Positions 1 through 8,453 of a DNA stretch of 64,000 bases are shown one piece after another. Numbering within the stretch: the stretch's first letter is position 1; each line of letters begins with the position of its first letter. A program made the position numbers and the translations under genes. The notes below the pieces were generated by a model, which had not been told where the DNA came from, ran no database searches, and saw only the letters and a program-made list of their open reading frames with translations. The stretch comes from Candidatus Binatia bacterium (GTDB taxonomy: Bacteria > Desulfobacterota > Binatia > HRBIN30), in NCBI GenBank assembly GCA_026004215.1, contig BPIR01000003.1, positions 124,001 through 188,000 on the forward strand, in the 5' to 3' direction.

Positions 1-88
1 GTGCCGATCCTAGAAGCACAGTGAGCAGGACGAGCAGGGCAGCCACGATCCGCCGAGTGTTGTTCGGCATCTCTACAGAGTGCTGCAT
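1..88 (-). CDS. N-terminal fragment of a secreted protein, cut by the window edge
   Basis: Only the first 29 codons are inside the window, reading leftward off its edge. They encode a short polar, basic N-terminus followed by a run of about 13 hydrophobic residues (AALLVLLTVLLGS), which looks like a signal peptide or a lipoprotein leader whose cysteine would lie outside. The start at 88 is preferred to the in-frame ATG at 70 because AGGAG lies six bases upstream of it. A terminator between this gene and the tandem pair upstream suggests independent transcription. The function cannot be judged. Confidence 0.6.
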   Translation of the reverse strand, partial: MQHSVEMPNNTRRIVAALLVLLTVLLGSA

Positions 89-190
89 GGGGTGCTCCTA
101 GCGGACTCGAGTAAGCAATCGAAGGTCTGTCGTGACGGCCAAGCGTTTCGAGGAAGCCCGGATTGCGTGGGGTGCTCCTCGCGCCGGCAA

Positions 191-222
191 ACAAAAAGGG
201 CAGAAGCAAGTCGCTTCTGCCC
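191..222 (-). terminator. Rho-independent terminator of the secreted paralogue pair
   Basis: Read on the minus strand there is a perfect 10-bp stem (GGGCAGAAGC with its complement at 213-222 and 198-207), a 5-base loop, and then TTTTTG. It lies 29 bases after the stop of the minus-strand gene ending at 251 and so closes that operon. Confidence 0.85.
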
Positions 223-250
223 TCGGAGGATTCGGATTCCCGTCACGCGG

Positions 251-1486
251 CTAGTTGTTCGGGCTGAGGACGATGAAATCGGACCTGTCGCGCTCGCCGG
301 TGAAGTGCACGTTCTCCGCGCTGCTGTTCACAACTCCCTGGTTGTTCAAGAACCGCTCTGCAACCACCATGATGCCGTTCGCGCGGTCGCCCTGCATGAC
401 CGAGCGAATCCGAGTTTGGCCACTGAGCGTGCCTTGCACCGCGACACTGAAGATCGAGAACGCGTTGTCGGCCGTGCCGGGGCGAGTGTCAATGTCGGAG
501 AGTTGCACCTCTCGGAAACAGGTGAAACGGGTGGAACTGGAAAAGCGTTGCTCGAATTCATTGAAAATCAGGAACTGCAGGACCGCACCGCCCAAGTTGT
601 TCTCCTGCAAGAGAAAATCCTCACTGCAGGGAACGACCGTAATGTCCGTGGTCGCAGTTTGGGTCACGCCAGCACTGCCACCAGAAAAATGCGACGGGAT
701 CACTGCCCCATCGAAGAAGTGGTTCAGGATCCAGACGTTCGGGCAGCCGTCGTACTCGGCGCCCGCACCGCCCAGCACCAAGGTGTCGTCTTGATCGTTG
801 ACGGTGGTGGACTTCAAAGTAATCGCGTTGTACTTCCGGGCGTCGAGATCGTTCGAGGCACTGGAAACTGCCGACACAATTGTGGCATGCCCGGCCAGGT
901 CACCGGCGGCGTTGTTCGCAGGGTTGAATCCAATCGTCGGGCGAAAGTCATCCGGGTTCACTTGCACGCATTTCAGTTCGCCGATGAATGGGTCCTCCGG
1001 AACAGGAGGAATGGAGGAGTCGCCGTTGGTTTGTCCCCCGGGCCCCTGAACTCCGCCAGTCAGCGGAAACGTCGTCAAACCGTCGGCCGCATTGAACGAA
1101 ATCGGCTGGCGCTTGGTCAGACGAAATCGGAAGTCCGTCTCTGTCCAGCCTTCGACACAGCGCCCCCCCGTGCCGCACCTCTGCGCCGCAGTTGCCGGCG
1201 TGCACGCTACGGTCGGCGCATTGCTGCAATGGCTGGTGGCATTCACCCAATAACACCGCGCGGCAATGATGGAGTTCGAGGTGTTGGTGATCTGGATTTC
1301 CGTGTCGGTTGGCCGGCCGAACAAAACGCCGCTGGTGTCTACAATAACTTTGGGAAAAACCAAAATGGCCCCAGAGCTGTCGGAGCCGATTTTGGCACTA
1401 GCCGGCAAGGCCGCCCACAAAAGTACCACCCCGAGTGCCAGGCCCCGGAACGCCCTGTCGAGCGTTGCTACCGTCATGGTCCTCAT
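251..1486 (-). CDS. Secreted protein of unknown function, downstream member of a tandem paralogue pair
   Basis: The 411-residue product has an N-terminal signal peptide (hydrophobic LALGVVLLWAALPASA) and then an all-beta-looking, cysteine-containing extracellular or surface region. It shares with the next gene (1533-2699) a conserved series of blocks: SGxxLVFPKV near the N-terminus, IQIxNTxNS, C-Y/F-x-V-N, LTxxQP, FxGELKCVQVxxD, CPxxxILNHFxxG, TVVPCxxDF and LQFLxFxEFExRxS. The start at 1486 is chosen because AAAGGAG precedes it at normal spacing; longer readings run into the upstream gene. The two genes are 46 bp apart and probably form one transcript. The FPKV/NTxNS layout suggests a transport- or surface-exposed beta-sandwich, but no family name is recognised. 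Confidence 0.8.
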   Translation of the reverse strand: MRTMTVATLDRAFRGLALGVVLLWAALPASAKIGSDSSGAILVFPKVIVDTSGVLFGRPTDTEIQITNTSNSIIAARCYWVNATSHCSNAPTVACTPATAAQRCGTGGRCVEGWTETDFRFRLTKRQPISFNAADGLTTFPLTGGVQGPGGQTNGDSSIPPVPEDPFIGELKCVQVNPDDFRPTIGFNPANNAAGDLAGHATIVSAVSSASNDLDARKYNAITLKSTTVNDQDDTLVLGGAGAEYDGCPNVWILNHFFDGAVIPSHFSGGSAGVTQTATTDITVVPCSEDFLLQENNLGGAVLQFLIFNEFEQRFSSSTRFTCFREVQLSDIDTRPGTADNAFSIFSVAVQGTLSGQTRIRSVMQGDRANGIMVVAERFLNNQGVVNSSAENVHFTGERDRSDFIVLSPNN

Positions 1487-1532
1487 CACGTCGTCTCCTT
1501 TCCTCACCACCTGCAAATGGCCCCTCATGACG

Positions 1533-2699
1533 TTACTCCACTGGGACCGAGATGACGTCGGTCGCGTTCGGTGCGGGTAGCGGGTCGTCCCCTTCGCCGG
1601 TAGTTGCCCCATCGAAACGGTTCCCCTGGGCGTATGGGTTATACGCCGCCATGGCTGTGACTCCGGAAACCGACGTCGCCCGCGATTCCTCAGCTACCAT
1701 CAAGACGCCACCTTGGCCGGGTACCGGACGAAATCGGGTATGGCGCGTGGTCGAACCACCCAGAGCGCCAGGCGTAAACGCCGTGGAGAGTTGGCCGAGC
1801 GGTGCCGTTAGCCAACAATTGACCGAGAAGCTGCCACTCAAACGTGCCTCGAACTCATCGAACGTGAGAAACTGCAGGGTTACCGTCGAGGTGCCTCCGT
1901 TCTCGAAATCCTGCGCGCACGGCACTACCGTGAGTAGCGTGTTGACCGGGCAGATGTTGCCCGCGCACAAACCGACAGCGCCTAGGGATGTTGCAGAGGA
2001 GAGCGAAATCTGCGGTGTTCCGTGCGCGAAGTGGTTCAAGATTGTGGTATCTGGGCAAGCAGCGTACTCGCCACCCGGGTTGCTTTCCGTGAGCGTCAGT
2101 TCGAGGTCCGGCCCGGGTAACACGCCAGTGTTTGCCGGCAACGCAACCGCGTTGTATGTGGTCACGTCGCCGTCGTTTCGCTGGATCGTGGCCTCGCCCT
2201 TCAAGCGGTTGCCGGGCCACGGCTGCCCAGACTCATCCACCTGCACGCACTTGAGTTCACCGGTGAAGCCAACGGGGACGGGAGGGATCAGACCGGGATC
2301 GAAACCGGAACCATAAGCGGCAAACGGGCTCGTGTGATCCACACGCCGGCCTGCACTGGCCACCCACATGGTGGGCTGTTGGCGGGTGAGAATCAGCTCG
2401 AAATCGGTCACCGACCACAGCGGTGGATTGTTCGGCCCAACCGGCTGATTGGGATTGACCGGCGCCCCGTTGACGTAAAAACAATGAACAAAAGCCAGGC
2501 TGTTACCCGTGTTGGCGATTTGGATGATCGTGTCCCGAGTCCCGTCCCAGACCACCTTAGGGAACACTAGGACAGACCCGCTAATTTCCGTCGTGACGCT
2601 CCGAACTTCCTGACCCGATCCCGTGCTCGCAAAAAAGAGCACGCCGAGAGCGGAAACTCCCAACGTCCCCAGGCCCCAAAACCGCTTCTTCACTCGCAT
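1533..2699 (-). CDS. Secreted protein of unknown function, upstream member of a tandem paralogue pair
   Basis: The 388-residue product starts at 2699, where AAAGGAG sits about eight bases upstream. A signal peptide (KKRFWGLGTLGVSALGVLFF) is followed directly by the paralogue block SGSVLVFPKVVWDG. All blocks listed for the 251-1486 gene recur in the same order (IQIANTGNS, CFYVNG, LTRQQP, FTGELKCVQVDESG, CPDTTILNHFAHG, VVPCAQDF, LQFLTFDEFEARLS), so the two arose by duplication. Differences concentrate in inserts: this copy lacks the longer cysteine-rich insert found after CYWVNAT in the other. It is the first gene after a convincing minus-strand promoter. Function is unknown. Confidence 0.82.
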   Translation of the reverse strand: MRVKKRFWGLGTLGVSALGVLFFASTGSGQEVRSVTTEISGSVLVFPKVVWDGTRDTIIQIANTGNSLAFVHCFYVNGAPVNPNQPVGPNNPPLWSVTDFELILTRQQPTMWVASAGRRVDHTSPFAAYGSGFDPGLIPPVPVGFTGELKCVQVDESGQPWPGNRLKGEATIQRNDGDVTTYNAVALPANTGVLPGPDLELTLTESNPGGEYAACPDTTILNHFAHGTPQISLSSATSLGAVGLCAGNICPVNTLLTVVPCAQDFENGGTSTVTLQFLTFDEFEARLSGSFSVNCWLTAPLGQLSTAFTPGALGGSTTRHTRFRPVPGQGGVLMVAEESRATSVSGVTAMAAYNPYAQGNRFDGATTGEGDDPLPAPNATDVISVPVE

Positions 2700-2830
2700 C
2701 CGCCTTCTCCTTTCCTCGCCGGAGAACAATCACTGCCTAGACTTTCCCTACTCGGGACTCCGAGCAAGTGCACAGACACCAAATAATCAACAATTCGGCA
2801 CTCAATAAGCCGCGCTATCGAAGCTCCGCC

Positions 2831-2859
2831 CAAATACTTCAACCCCCTATCCTTGTCAA
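2831..2859 (-). promoter_or_regulatory. Predicted sigma-70-type promoter for the secreted paralogue pair
   Basis: On the minus strand a perfect TTGACA (2859-2854) is followed after 17 bases by TATTTG (2836-2831). It lies about 130 bases upstream of the start at 2699, in the 345-base divergent intergenic region. This is a sequence match only. Confidence 0.5.
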
Positions 2860-2917
2860 GCTGAAAAGCCAGCATCTTCGGGTCACTTCCAGAGCAAAAC
2901 AGGTTTTTGGTCCATGC

Positions 2918-2946
2918 TTGACCACTAACATCGGCTCTGGTACAAG
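2918..2946 (+). promoter_or_regulatory. Predicted sigma-70-type promoter for the FG-GAP lipoprotein gene
   Basis: TTGACC at 2918-2923 is followed after 17 bases by TACAAG at 2941-2946, about 100 bases before the start at 3045. Together with the minus-strand promoter it makes a back-to-back pair inside the otherwise non-coding stretch 2700-3044. Confidence 0.45.
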
Positions 2947-3044
2947 CCGCGCCGCTGTGGAGGCGGGCCAGTAGTTGGTCCGCAGGAAGATTCAACTCGC
3001 CGCGTTGGAGGGGGCGGCAACCCGGGGGAGTGAGGAGTAGGTCG

Positions 3045-4703
3045 ATGAGGAAAGCGGACTGGTTTGTGTTTGTTGTGTCGGCTCTGCCGATCCTGGCATT
3101 TTTGAGCGGTTGCCCGGCAAGAAAAGCTCCGGTGACGAAGGAAGCGCAGCAAGTGAGCGGGAAGCTTCCAACCTATTACCCCGCCCGCAACGGGTTGCCC
3201 ACCTCGAAGATTTGGAAGAGTCAGATAGCCTTTGGCGACGTCAACAACGACGGGTTTGCGGACTTGGGCGCGGTTTCGCGCTTGGCGGACGGAGCATGGA
3301 TTTGGGCTGGCGATGGCAAAGGAAATTGGACCGAGGCGGCTGCGGGTCTTCCTCGCGAAGCCTTTTGTGGTGGGGGAATGGATTTCGGCGACGTGAACCG
3401 GGACGGCAAAATGGATGTGGCTATTGCGGACCACTGTAAGGGTGTGTTCGTGTTTTTGGGGGACGGTACCGGCCGATGGACGTCGGCTTCCGCGGGGTTG
3501 CCCACGATTGGCTGTGAAGACGTCGCTTTGGGCGATTTCAACAAGGATGGCTGTCTCGATTTAGTGACGGTGGCCGCCTCCGAGGAAGGCGTCCGCGCCT
3601 TCACCGGCAACTGCAAAGGCGTGTGGCGCGAGAGCTCGACGGGGCTTGCGCAGAGCGAGTGGGGGAATTCCGTGACCATGGCGGACATGAATGGCGACGG
3701 GAACCTGGATGTGGTGGCTGCTTATGCTGCCGGCCCTCGCGTGTGGTTAGGCGATGGTCAAGGGAACTGGCGGGAGGCATCGGCGGGAATGCCCGCACCG
3801 GAAGTGCACGGACTCTACTGGGGCATTGCCGTGGGCGACATCAATGGAGATGGCCGGCCCGACGTCGTGGCAACGGACCAGTCGCGCGGGCCTCAGGTGT
3901 TCTTACAGAAACAGGACGGCAGCTACATCGCTACGGATTCTCGCCAGTGTGTGGGCGGAAGTCAGGATGGCTTGTTTTGCCAGTCGCCCGAGGACTGCCC
4001 GGGTGGTGCTTGCGCGACGCACGTGTGCAAGGGTGTATGCGTGAAAGGTGCCCGCGGAAATACGTGCTTCACGGACGAGGATTGCGAGGACCCCACGCCG
4101 CCGCGCCCCGGGCGAGAGCCGGAAGAGCCGGAGTGTCGGTTGCCCAAGAACGTGGGCCAGCAGTGCAACGCCGAAGGGAACCCGGCACAGTGTGCTCCGG
4201 GAGCTTGCGCACCGGTACAGAATGGGCATGGCTTGCCATTGATGAATGCGCTGGGTGTGGCCGTGGGCGACTTGAACAACGACGGGAAGGCAGACTTGGT
4301 GGTGGCCGGTAAGACGAACACCCGAGAAATTGGGGGCGTGTACGGCGTCTTTGCCTTCCTCGGGGATGGGAAAGGGAACTTTACCCTTGTGCCAGAATCT
4401 GCCGGTTTACCGCACACTGGTCGCGAGCGTACGTGGGGAGTGGGACTGGCGGATATCGATCGAGACGGCGTACTCGACATCGGTGTAGCCTTTGGCGACG
4501 TGCTGCCGCCCACGTTCCGGTCCGGGGAGCTCGTGCAAAGGAAGGCCGCCAAGAAATCGGAAAAACGAGGTTGGTGGGGCCGCATCTTTGGTTCCAAGGA
4601 GGAGGCGAAGCCCAAGCCCGCGACCGCGCCTGCGGAGGCTCCAAAGCCTCCGGAACGCGGCTTTTTCGGCTCGATCGAGGTTTGGCGCGGCTCGCTCCAG
4701 TAA
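3045..4703 (+). CDS. FG-GAP/VCBS-repeat lipoprotein (integrin-like beta-propeller)
   Basis: The 552-residue product begins with a lipoprotein signal peptide ending in LSGC. It then carries about seven FG-GAP/VCBS repeats with calcium-binding signatures of the type GDxNxDGxxD (for example GDVNNDGFADL, GDVNRDGKMDV, GDFNKDGCLDL, GDINGDGRPDV, GDLNNDGKADL, ADIDRDGVLDI), a pattern that folds as a seven-bladed propeller. Between repeats five and six there is a cysteine-rich insert of roughly 90 residues containing CQSPEDCPGGAC-like pairs. The tail is rich in Lys, Ala and Pro. The ATG at 3045 is chosen over an upstream GTG at 3030 because AGGAG ends seven bases before it. The protein is probably anchored on the cell surface or in the periplasm; its ligand is unknown. 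Confidence 0.82.
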   Translation: MRKADWFVFVVSALPILAFLSGCPARKAPVTKEAQQVSGKLPTYYPARNGLPTSKIWKSQIAFGDVNNDGFADLGAVSRLADGAWIWAGDGKGNWTEAAAGLPREAFCGGGMDFGDVNRDGKMDVAIADHCKGVFVFLGDGTGRWTSASAGLPTIGCEDVALGDFNKDGCLDLVTVAASEEGVRAFTGNCKGVWRESSTGLAQSEWGNSVTMADMNGDGNLDVVAAYAAGPRVWLGDGQGNWREASAGMPAPEVHGLYWGIAVGDINGDGRPDVVATDQSRGPQVFLQKQDGSYIATDSRQCVGGSQDGLFCQSPEDCPGGACATHVCKGVCVKGARGNTCFTDEDCEDPTPPRPGREPEEPECRLPKNVGQQCNAEGNPAQCAPGACAPVQNGHGLPLMNALGVAVGDLNNDGKADLVVAGKTNTREIGGVYGVFAFLGDGKGNFTLVPESAGLPHTGRERTWGVGLADIDRDGVLDIGVAFGDVLPPTFRSGELVQRKAAKKSEKRGWWGRIFGSKEEAKPKPATAPAEAPKPPERGFFGSIEVWRGSLQ

Positions 4704-4733
4704 GGCGTTGCCGAACTCGAACCACGGTGGCGA

Positions 4734-4772
4734 CGAGGGCTTTCGGCTGTGGCCGAAAGCCCTCGTGTTTTC
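4734..4772 (+). terminator. Strong rho-independent terminator
   Basis: A perfect 14-bp stem (4734-4747 with 4752-4765) closes a TGTG tetraloop and is followed by TGTTTTC. It separates the FG-GAP lipoprotein gene from the ABC exporter operon. Confidence 0.85.
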
Positions 4773-4829
4773 GATTGAGCAGTATCGAAGTGCGGTTGCG
4801 CGAAAAGCCGGACGTGAGATGATACGCGA

Positions 4830-6566
4830 ATGATGAGCCGCTTGTGGCCGTATTTGCGCCGGTACTGGCACCGTTACCTGGCCGGAGCGGTGACGCTGCT
4901 GCTTACGGCGACGCTGGCCATGGCCATTCCTTATCTGCTCAAGCGAGGGGTGGACGCGGCCGCAGCCGGCCAAGGGCGATTGGTGGTTGGTTTCGCGCTG
5001 GCTGTGGTGGCGGTGGCGATCGTGCAGGCTGCCGTTCGGACCGCCTCCCGGGTTCTCATCTTCAACGCGGGTCGCGATGTCGAGTACGACTTGCGCAACG
5101 CCTTGTTCGCTCAATTGTTGCGGCTCCCCCCGGCGTACTACCGGCAGAGCCCCACCGGCGACGTGATGTCCCGATTGGTGAACGACGTTACCGCCGTTCG
5201 CATGGTGTTGGGCCCGGGAATTCTCAACTTGATCAACACACCCCTGTACTACGCCTACGGCCTAGCCATCATGTGTCATCTCGACGTACGGTTGACCGCT
5301 CTGGCGCTGGCGCCGTATCCGCTACTGCTCGTGGCGGTCAAGTTTCTCAGTCGGCGCCTGATGGAAGGCACTTTGCGCGTTCAAGAGGGATTGGCTGGGT
5401 TGGCCACCCTGGTGCAAGAGAACGTCAGCGGTGCCCACGTCGTGCGGGCACACGCGGCCGAGGCGGCGGAACTCGCGCGCTTTCGCGCGGCGAACGAGGC
5501 CTTTCAGGCATCCAGTGTTCAGCTTGCCCGCGTTCGCGGGCAATTGTTCCCGTTGATGCGATTGGCAGCCGGTACGGGCTCGCTGGTGGTGCTCTGGTAT
5601 GGCGGTCACTTGGTCATTCGGCAACAGCTCACCGTCGGCGATTTGGTCGCTTTTCTCGGTTACCTGAACTTGCTGGCATGGCCGACGATGGCTCTGGGGT
5701 GGATTTTGTCGGTCTTCCAGCGAGGCCGGGCGGCGATGCAACGACTCGAAGAGATCCTCGCGCGGCAAGCGGAAGTTGCCGAGCCGCCGGATCCGATTCG
5801 GGTCGAGAAAGTTGTGGGCGAGGTGGAATTTCGCGACGTTGTGTTTGCATATCCGGGACGCGAACGGACTCCGGCGCTCTCGCACGTGTCCTTGCATATC
5901 CCGGCCCACTCTGTGGTTGCCGTTGTCGGTCGTACGGGCGCGGGGAAGAGCACCCTGGCGGCGTTGTTGCCCCGCCTTTGGGACCCGTCTGCTGGCCGGG
6001 TCCGTTTGGACGGTCACGACCTGCGCCACTGGCCTCTGGAACGTTTGCGCAAGGCCGTGTGTGTGGTTCCGCAAGACCCCTTCTTGTTCTCTGCGACCTT
6101 GCGGGAGAACATCGCCTTTGGCGCTGCGGATGCAACGGAAGACGAGATTTTACGTGCCGTGCATTTGGCCGGCCTGGAAGCCGACGTCGAGCGCCTGCCT
6201 GCTGGTTTGGACACGCTTGTCGGTGAACGGGGTGTGCTGCTTTCCGGGGGGCAAAAACAACGCGTCACTCTCGCCAGAGCCTTGCTGCGCCCGGCGCCGG
6301 TGATGGTGCTGGATGACCCGCTTTCGAGTGTGGATGCTGAGACGGAGCATCGCATCTTAGGCCGCGTCCTGCCCGTGCTGCGCGGCTGTACCACCATTTT
6401 GATTTCGCATCGAATCTCTACGGTGCGCCACGCGGATTGGATCGTACTGCTGGAGCGCGGCCGTGTCGTGGATGTCGGGCGGCACGAGGAGCTGTTGCAG
6501 CGTTCGCGCCTGTATGCCGCGTTGTTTCGCCAGCAAGAACTCGAAGAAGAGATTGCAGCATTATGA
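4830..6566 (+). CDS. ABC exporter half-transporter with degenerate catalytic site (MdlA/TM287-like subunit)
   Basis: The 578-residue product is a fused type IV ABC exporter half: six membrane helices (about residues 15-310) then an ATPase domain. Motifs seen are Walker A GRTGAGKST near residue 366, Q-loop VVPQDPFLFSATLREN, signature LSGGQKQR near 470, Walker B VMVLDDPLSSVD near 492, and switch ISHR. The residue after Walker B is Asp (LDD), not the catalytic Glu. This is the hallmark of the weak site in heterodimeric exporters such as TM287/288, BmrCD and MdlAB. The next gene overlaps by four bases and has the normal LDE, so the two form one heterodimer. ATG occurs twice in tandem at the start (4830 and 4833). 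The substrate is unknown; drug or lipid export is typical of the family. Confidence 0.9.
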   Translation: MMSRLWPYLRRYWHRYLAGAVTLLLTATLAMAIPYLLKRGVDAAAAGQGRLVVGFALAVVAVAIVQAAVRTASRVLIFNAGRDVEYDLRNALFAQLLRLPPAYYRQSPTGDVMSRLVNDVTAVRMVLGPGILNLINTPLYYAYGLAIMCHLDVRLTALALAPYPLLLVAVKFLSRRLMEGTLRVQEGLAGLATLVQENVSGAHVVRAHAAEAAELARFRAANEAFQASSVQLARVRGQLFPLMRLAAGTGSLVVLWYGGHLVIRQQLTVGDLVAFLGYLNLLAWPTMALGWILSVFQRGRAAMQRLEEILARQAEVAEPPDPIRVEKVVGEVEFRDVVFAYPGRERTPALSHVSLHIPAHSVVAVVGRTGAGKSTLAALLPRLWDPSAGRVRLDGHDLRHWPLERLRKAVCVVPQDPFLFSATLRENIAFGAADATEDEILRAVHLAGLEADVERLPAGLDTLVGERGVLLSGGQKQRVTLARALLRPAPVMVLDDPLSSVDAETEHRILGRVLPVLRGCTTILISHRISTVRHADWIVLLERGRVVDVGRHEELLQRSRLYAALFRQQELEEEIAAL

Positions 6567-8416
6567 AATCCGTGCAGCGGCCGGCACGAACGGAAGCAGC
6601 GCAAGGCTTCGACGCGCAGCGAGACGAGGCGGGCTACGACGTTCGTTTGCTCGGACATTTGTGGTCCTTCATCCGCCCCCACCGGTGGTGGTTTTGGGCA
6701 GCCATGCTCACCTTGCCGTTGGCGACGGTGTGCTCGCTGTTGCAACCGTATTTGCTCAAGTTGAGCATCGACCGATACGTCTCGGCTGGGCTCGAAGCAG
6801 GGCTGGTTCGGATGGGCTTCATCTACCTCGCCGCTCTACTGGCAGAAGCCGCGTTCCTATACCTGGAATACTATTGCACCATGGTGATGGCGCAAAGAAG
6901 CCTCGGGGATTTGCGCTTGCGTCTGTTCGACCACCTTCAGTCTCTGGAAATTGGTTACTTCGAGCGCACCCCGGTCGGACGAGTGGTGACACGGCTGACC
7001 ACGGACATTGACGTGATTCAGGAAATGTTTGCGGCGGGCGCGATGACGCTGTTGACCGACCTGTTAACCTTGCTCGGCATCGTGGCCATCTTGGTTTGGA
7101 TTGACTGGCGGCTGGCATTGGTGAGTCTTGCCGTCGTACCGATCATGGTGGCGATCGTGGACTTCTTCCGCGTCCGCGCTCGTGAAAGCTACCGGACCAT
7201 TCGCGAACGCGTCGCACGCTTGAACGCGTATCTGCAGGAAGCCGTGACCGGTATGTCTGTCATCCAGTTGTTTGCGCAAGAAGCCCGAGCGGGCCGCGAG
7301 TTCGATGCGCGGAATCGAGCGCATCGGGATGCGTACCACCGTGCGAACATTTACGAAGCCACGCTGTTTTCTCTCGTCGAGGCGGTCGGCAGCATCTCGT
7401 TTGCCGCGATCGTGTGGTACGGCGGGGGCGAGGTCATCCGCGGCGCGTTGGCCTTCGGGACCTTGGTGGCCTTCATCGAATACGTCCAACGCTTTTTCGC
7501 TCCGATCCGCGATTTTTCGAGTAAGTATGCGGTATTGCAGTCTGCCATGGCGGCTGCGGAACGGGTTTTTGACTTGTTGGAAACTCGCAGCGTGCAGGCC
7601 AAGATCGAGCACCCCGTGTACCCGCGCACGCGAACCGGGCGTGTGGAGTTCCGGGATGTCTGGTTTGCGTACCGCGACGAAGAGTGGGTATTGCGCCAGG
7701 TCTCGTTTGCGGTGCGCCCCGGGGAGCGCGTGGCCGTGGTGGGACCGACCGGTTCCGGTAAGACTACGCTCGTCAAGCTGTTGCAACGCTTTTACGACCC
7801 GCAGAAGGGGTTTGTCCTGGTGGAAGGAGTGGATACCCGGCAGTGGGATTTGCACGCGCTGCGCAAGCACGTGGGCGTGGTGGGACAAGACGTGTTTTTG
7901 TTCTCGGGCACGGTGGCGGAAAACATCGCTTTAGGGCGGCCGGATTTATCGCGCACGGACGTCGAGCGGATCGCCCGCGCCGTGCATGCCGACAGCTTTG
8001 TCAGCCGTTTACCCAGAGGTTTCGACGAGCCGGTTGGCGAACGCGGTGCCAACCTGTCTGCAGGCGAACGCCAACTCTTGGCGTATGCCCGAGCGCTGGC
8101 GCAAAATCCGCAGATCCTCGTGTTGGACGAGGCAACGTCCGCGATCGATCCACAAACGGAAGCGCTCCTCGAAGATGCCGTGGAAACCTTGGTACGCGGG
8201 CGCACGGTGATCGTGATTGCCCATCGTCTGGCGACGGTCGAACGAGCGGACCGCATTGTGGTGCTCCAGCGCGGTGAAATCCGGGAAGAAGGGACGCACG
8301 CAGAACTGCTCCGCCAAGGAGGTTTGTACGCACGATTGTACGAATTGCAGCGTACCGCGGCACTTTTGGATTTCTCTCAGGCGGAAGGCGAGTGGGAGCG
8401 CACGGCTGCGTCTTGA
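6563..8416 (+). CDS. ABC exporter half-transporter with intact catalytic site (MdlB/TM288-like subunit)
   Basis: The start at 6563 overlaps the upstream stop as ATGA, which indicates translational coupling and a 617-residue product. It has an N-terminal arm of about 45 residues, six membrane helices, and an ATPase domain with Walker A GPTGSGKTT near residue 392, Q-loop VVGQDVFLFSGTVAEN, signature LSAGERQ (departing from LSGGQ) near 495, Walker B ILVLDEATSAID near 517 with catalytic Glu, and switch IAHR. The altered signature faces the degenerate site of its partner, as expected in asymmetric heterodimeric exporters. The gene ends 37 bp from a convergent gene, and I see no hairpin there. Confidence 0.9.
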   Translation: MKSVQRPARTEAAQGFDAQRDEAGYDVRLLGHLWSFIRPHRWWFWAAMLTLPLATVCSLLQPYLLKLSIDRYVSAGLEAGLVRMGFIYLAALLAEAAFLYLEYYCTMVMAQRSLGDLRLRLFDHLQSLEIGYFERTPVGRVVTRLTTDIDVIQEMFAAGAMTLLTDLLTLLGIVAILVWIDWRLALVSLAVVPIMVAIVDFFRVRARESYRTIRERVARLNAYLQEAVTGMSVIQLFAQEARAGREFDARNRAHRDAYHRANIYEATLFSLVEAVGSISFAAIVWYGGGEVIRGALAFGTLVAFIEYVQRFFAPIRDFSSKYAVLQSAMAAAERVFDLLETRSVQAKIEHPVYPRTRTGRVEFRDVWFAYRDEEWVLRQVSFAVRPGERVAVVGPTGSGKTTLVKLLQRFYDPQKGFVLVEGVDTRQWDLHALRKHVGVVGQDVFLFSGTVAENIALGRPDLSRTDVERIARAVHADSFVSRLPRGFDEPVGERGANLSAGERQLLAYARALAQNPQILVLDEATSAIDPQTEALLEDAVETLVRGRTVIVIAHRLATVERADRIVVLQRGEIREEGTHAELLRQGGLYARLYELQRTAALLDFSQAEGEWERTAAS

Positions 8417-8453
8417 TGGGACCGCTGCGCCCATAACCGTACCCGGGCGAGTG

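Noticed and set aside
80..1555. Long plus-strand open frame opposite the secreted paralogue genes
   Set aside because: It has no signal, domain or ribosome-binding site and lies exactly opposite two convincing minus-strand genes; such antisense frames are common in GC-rich DNA.
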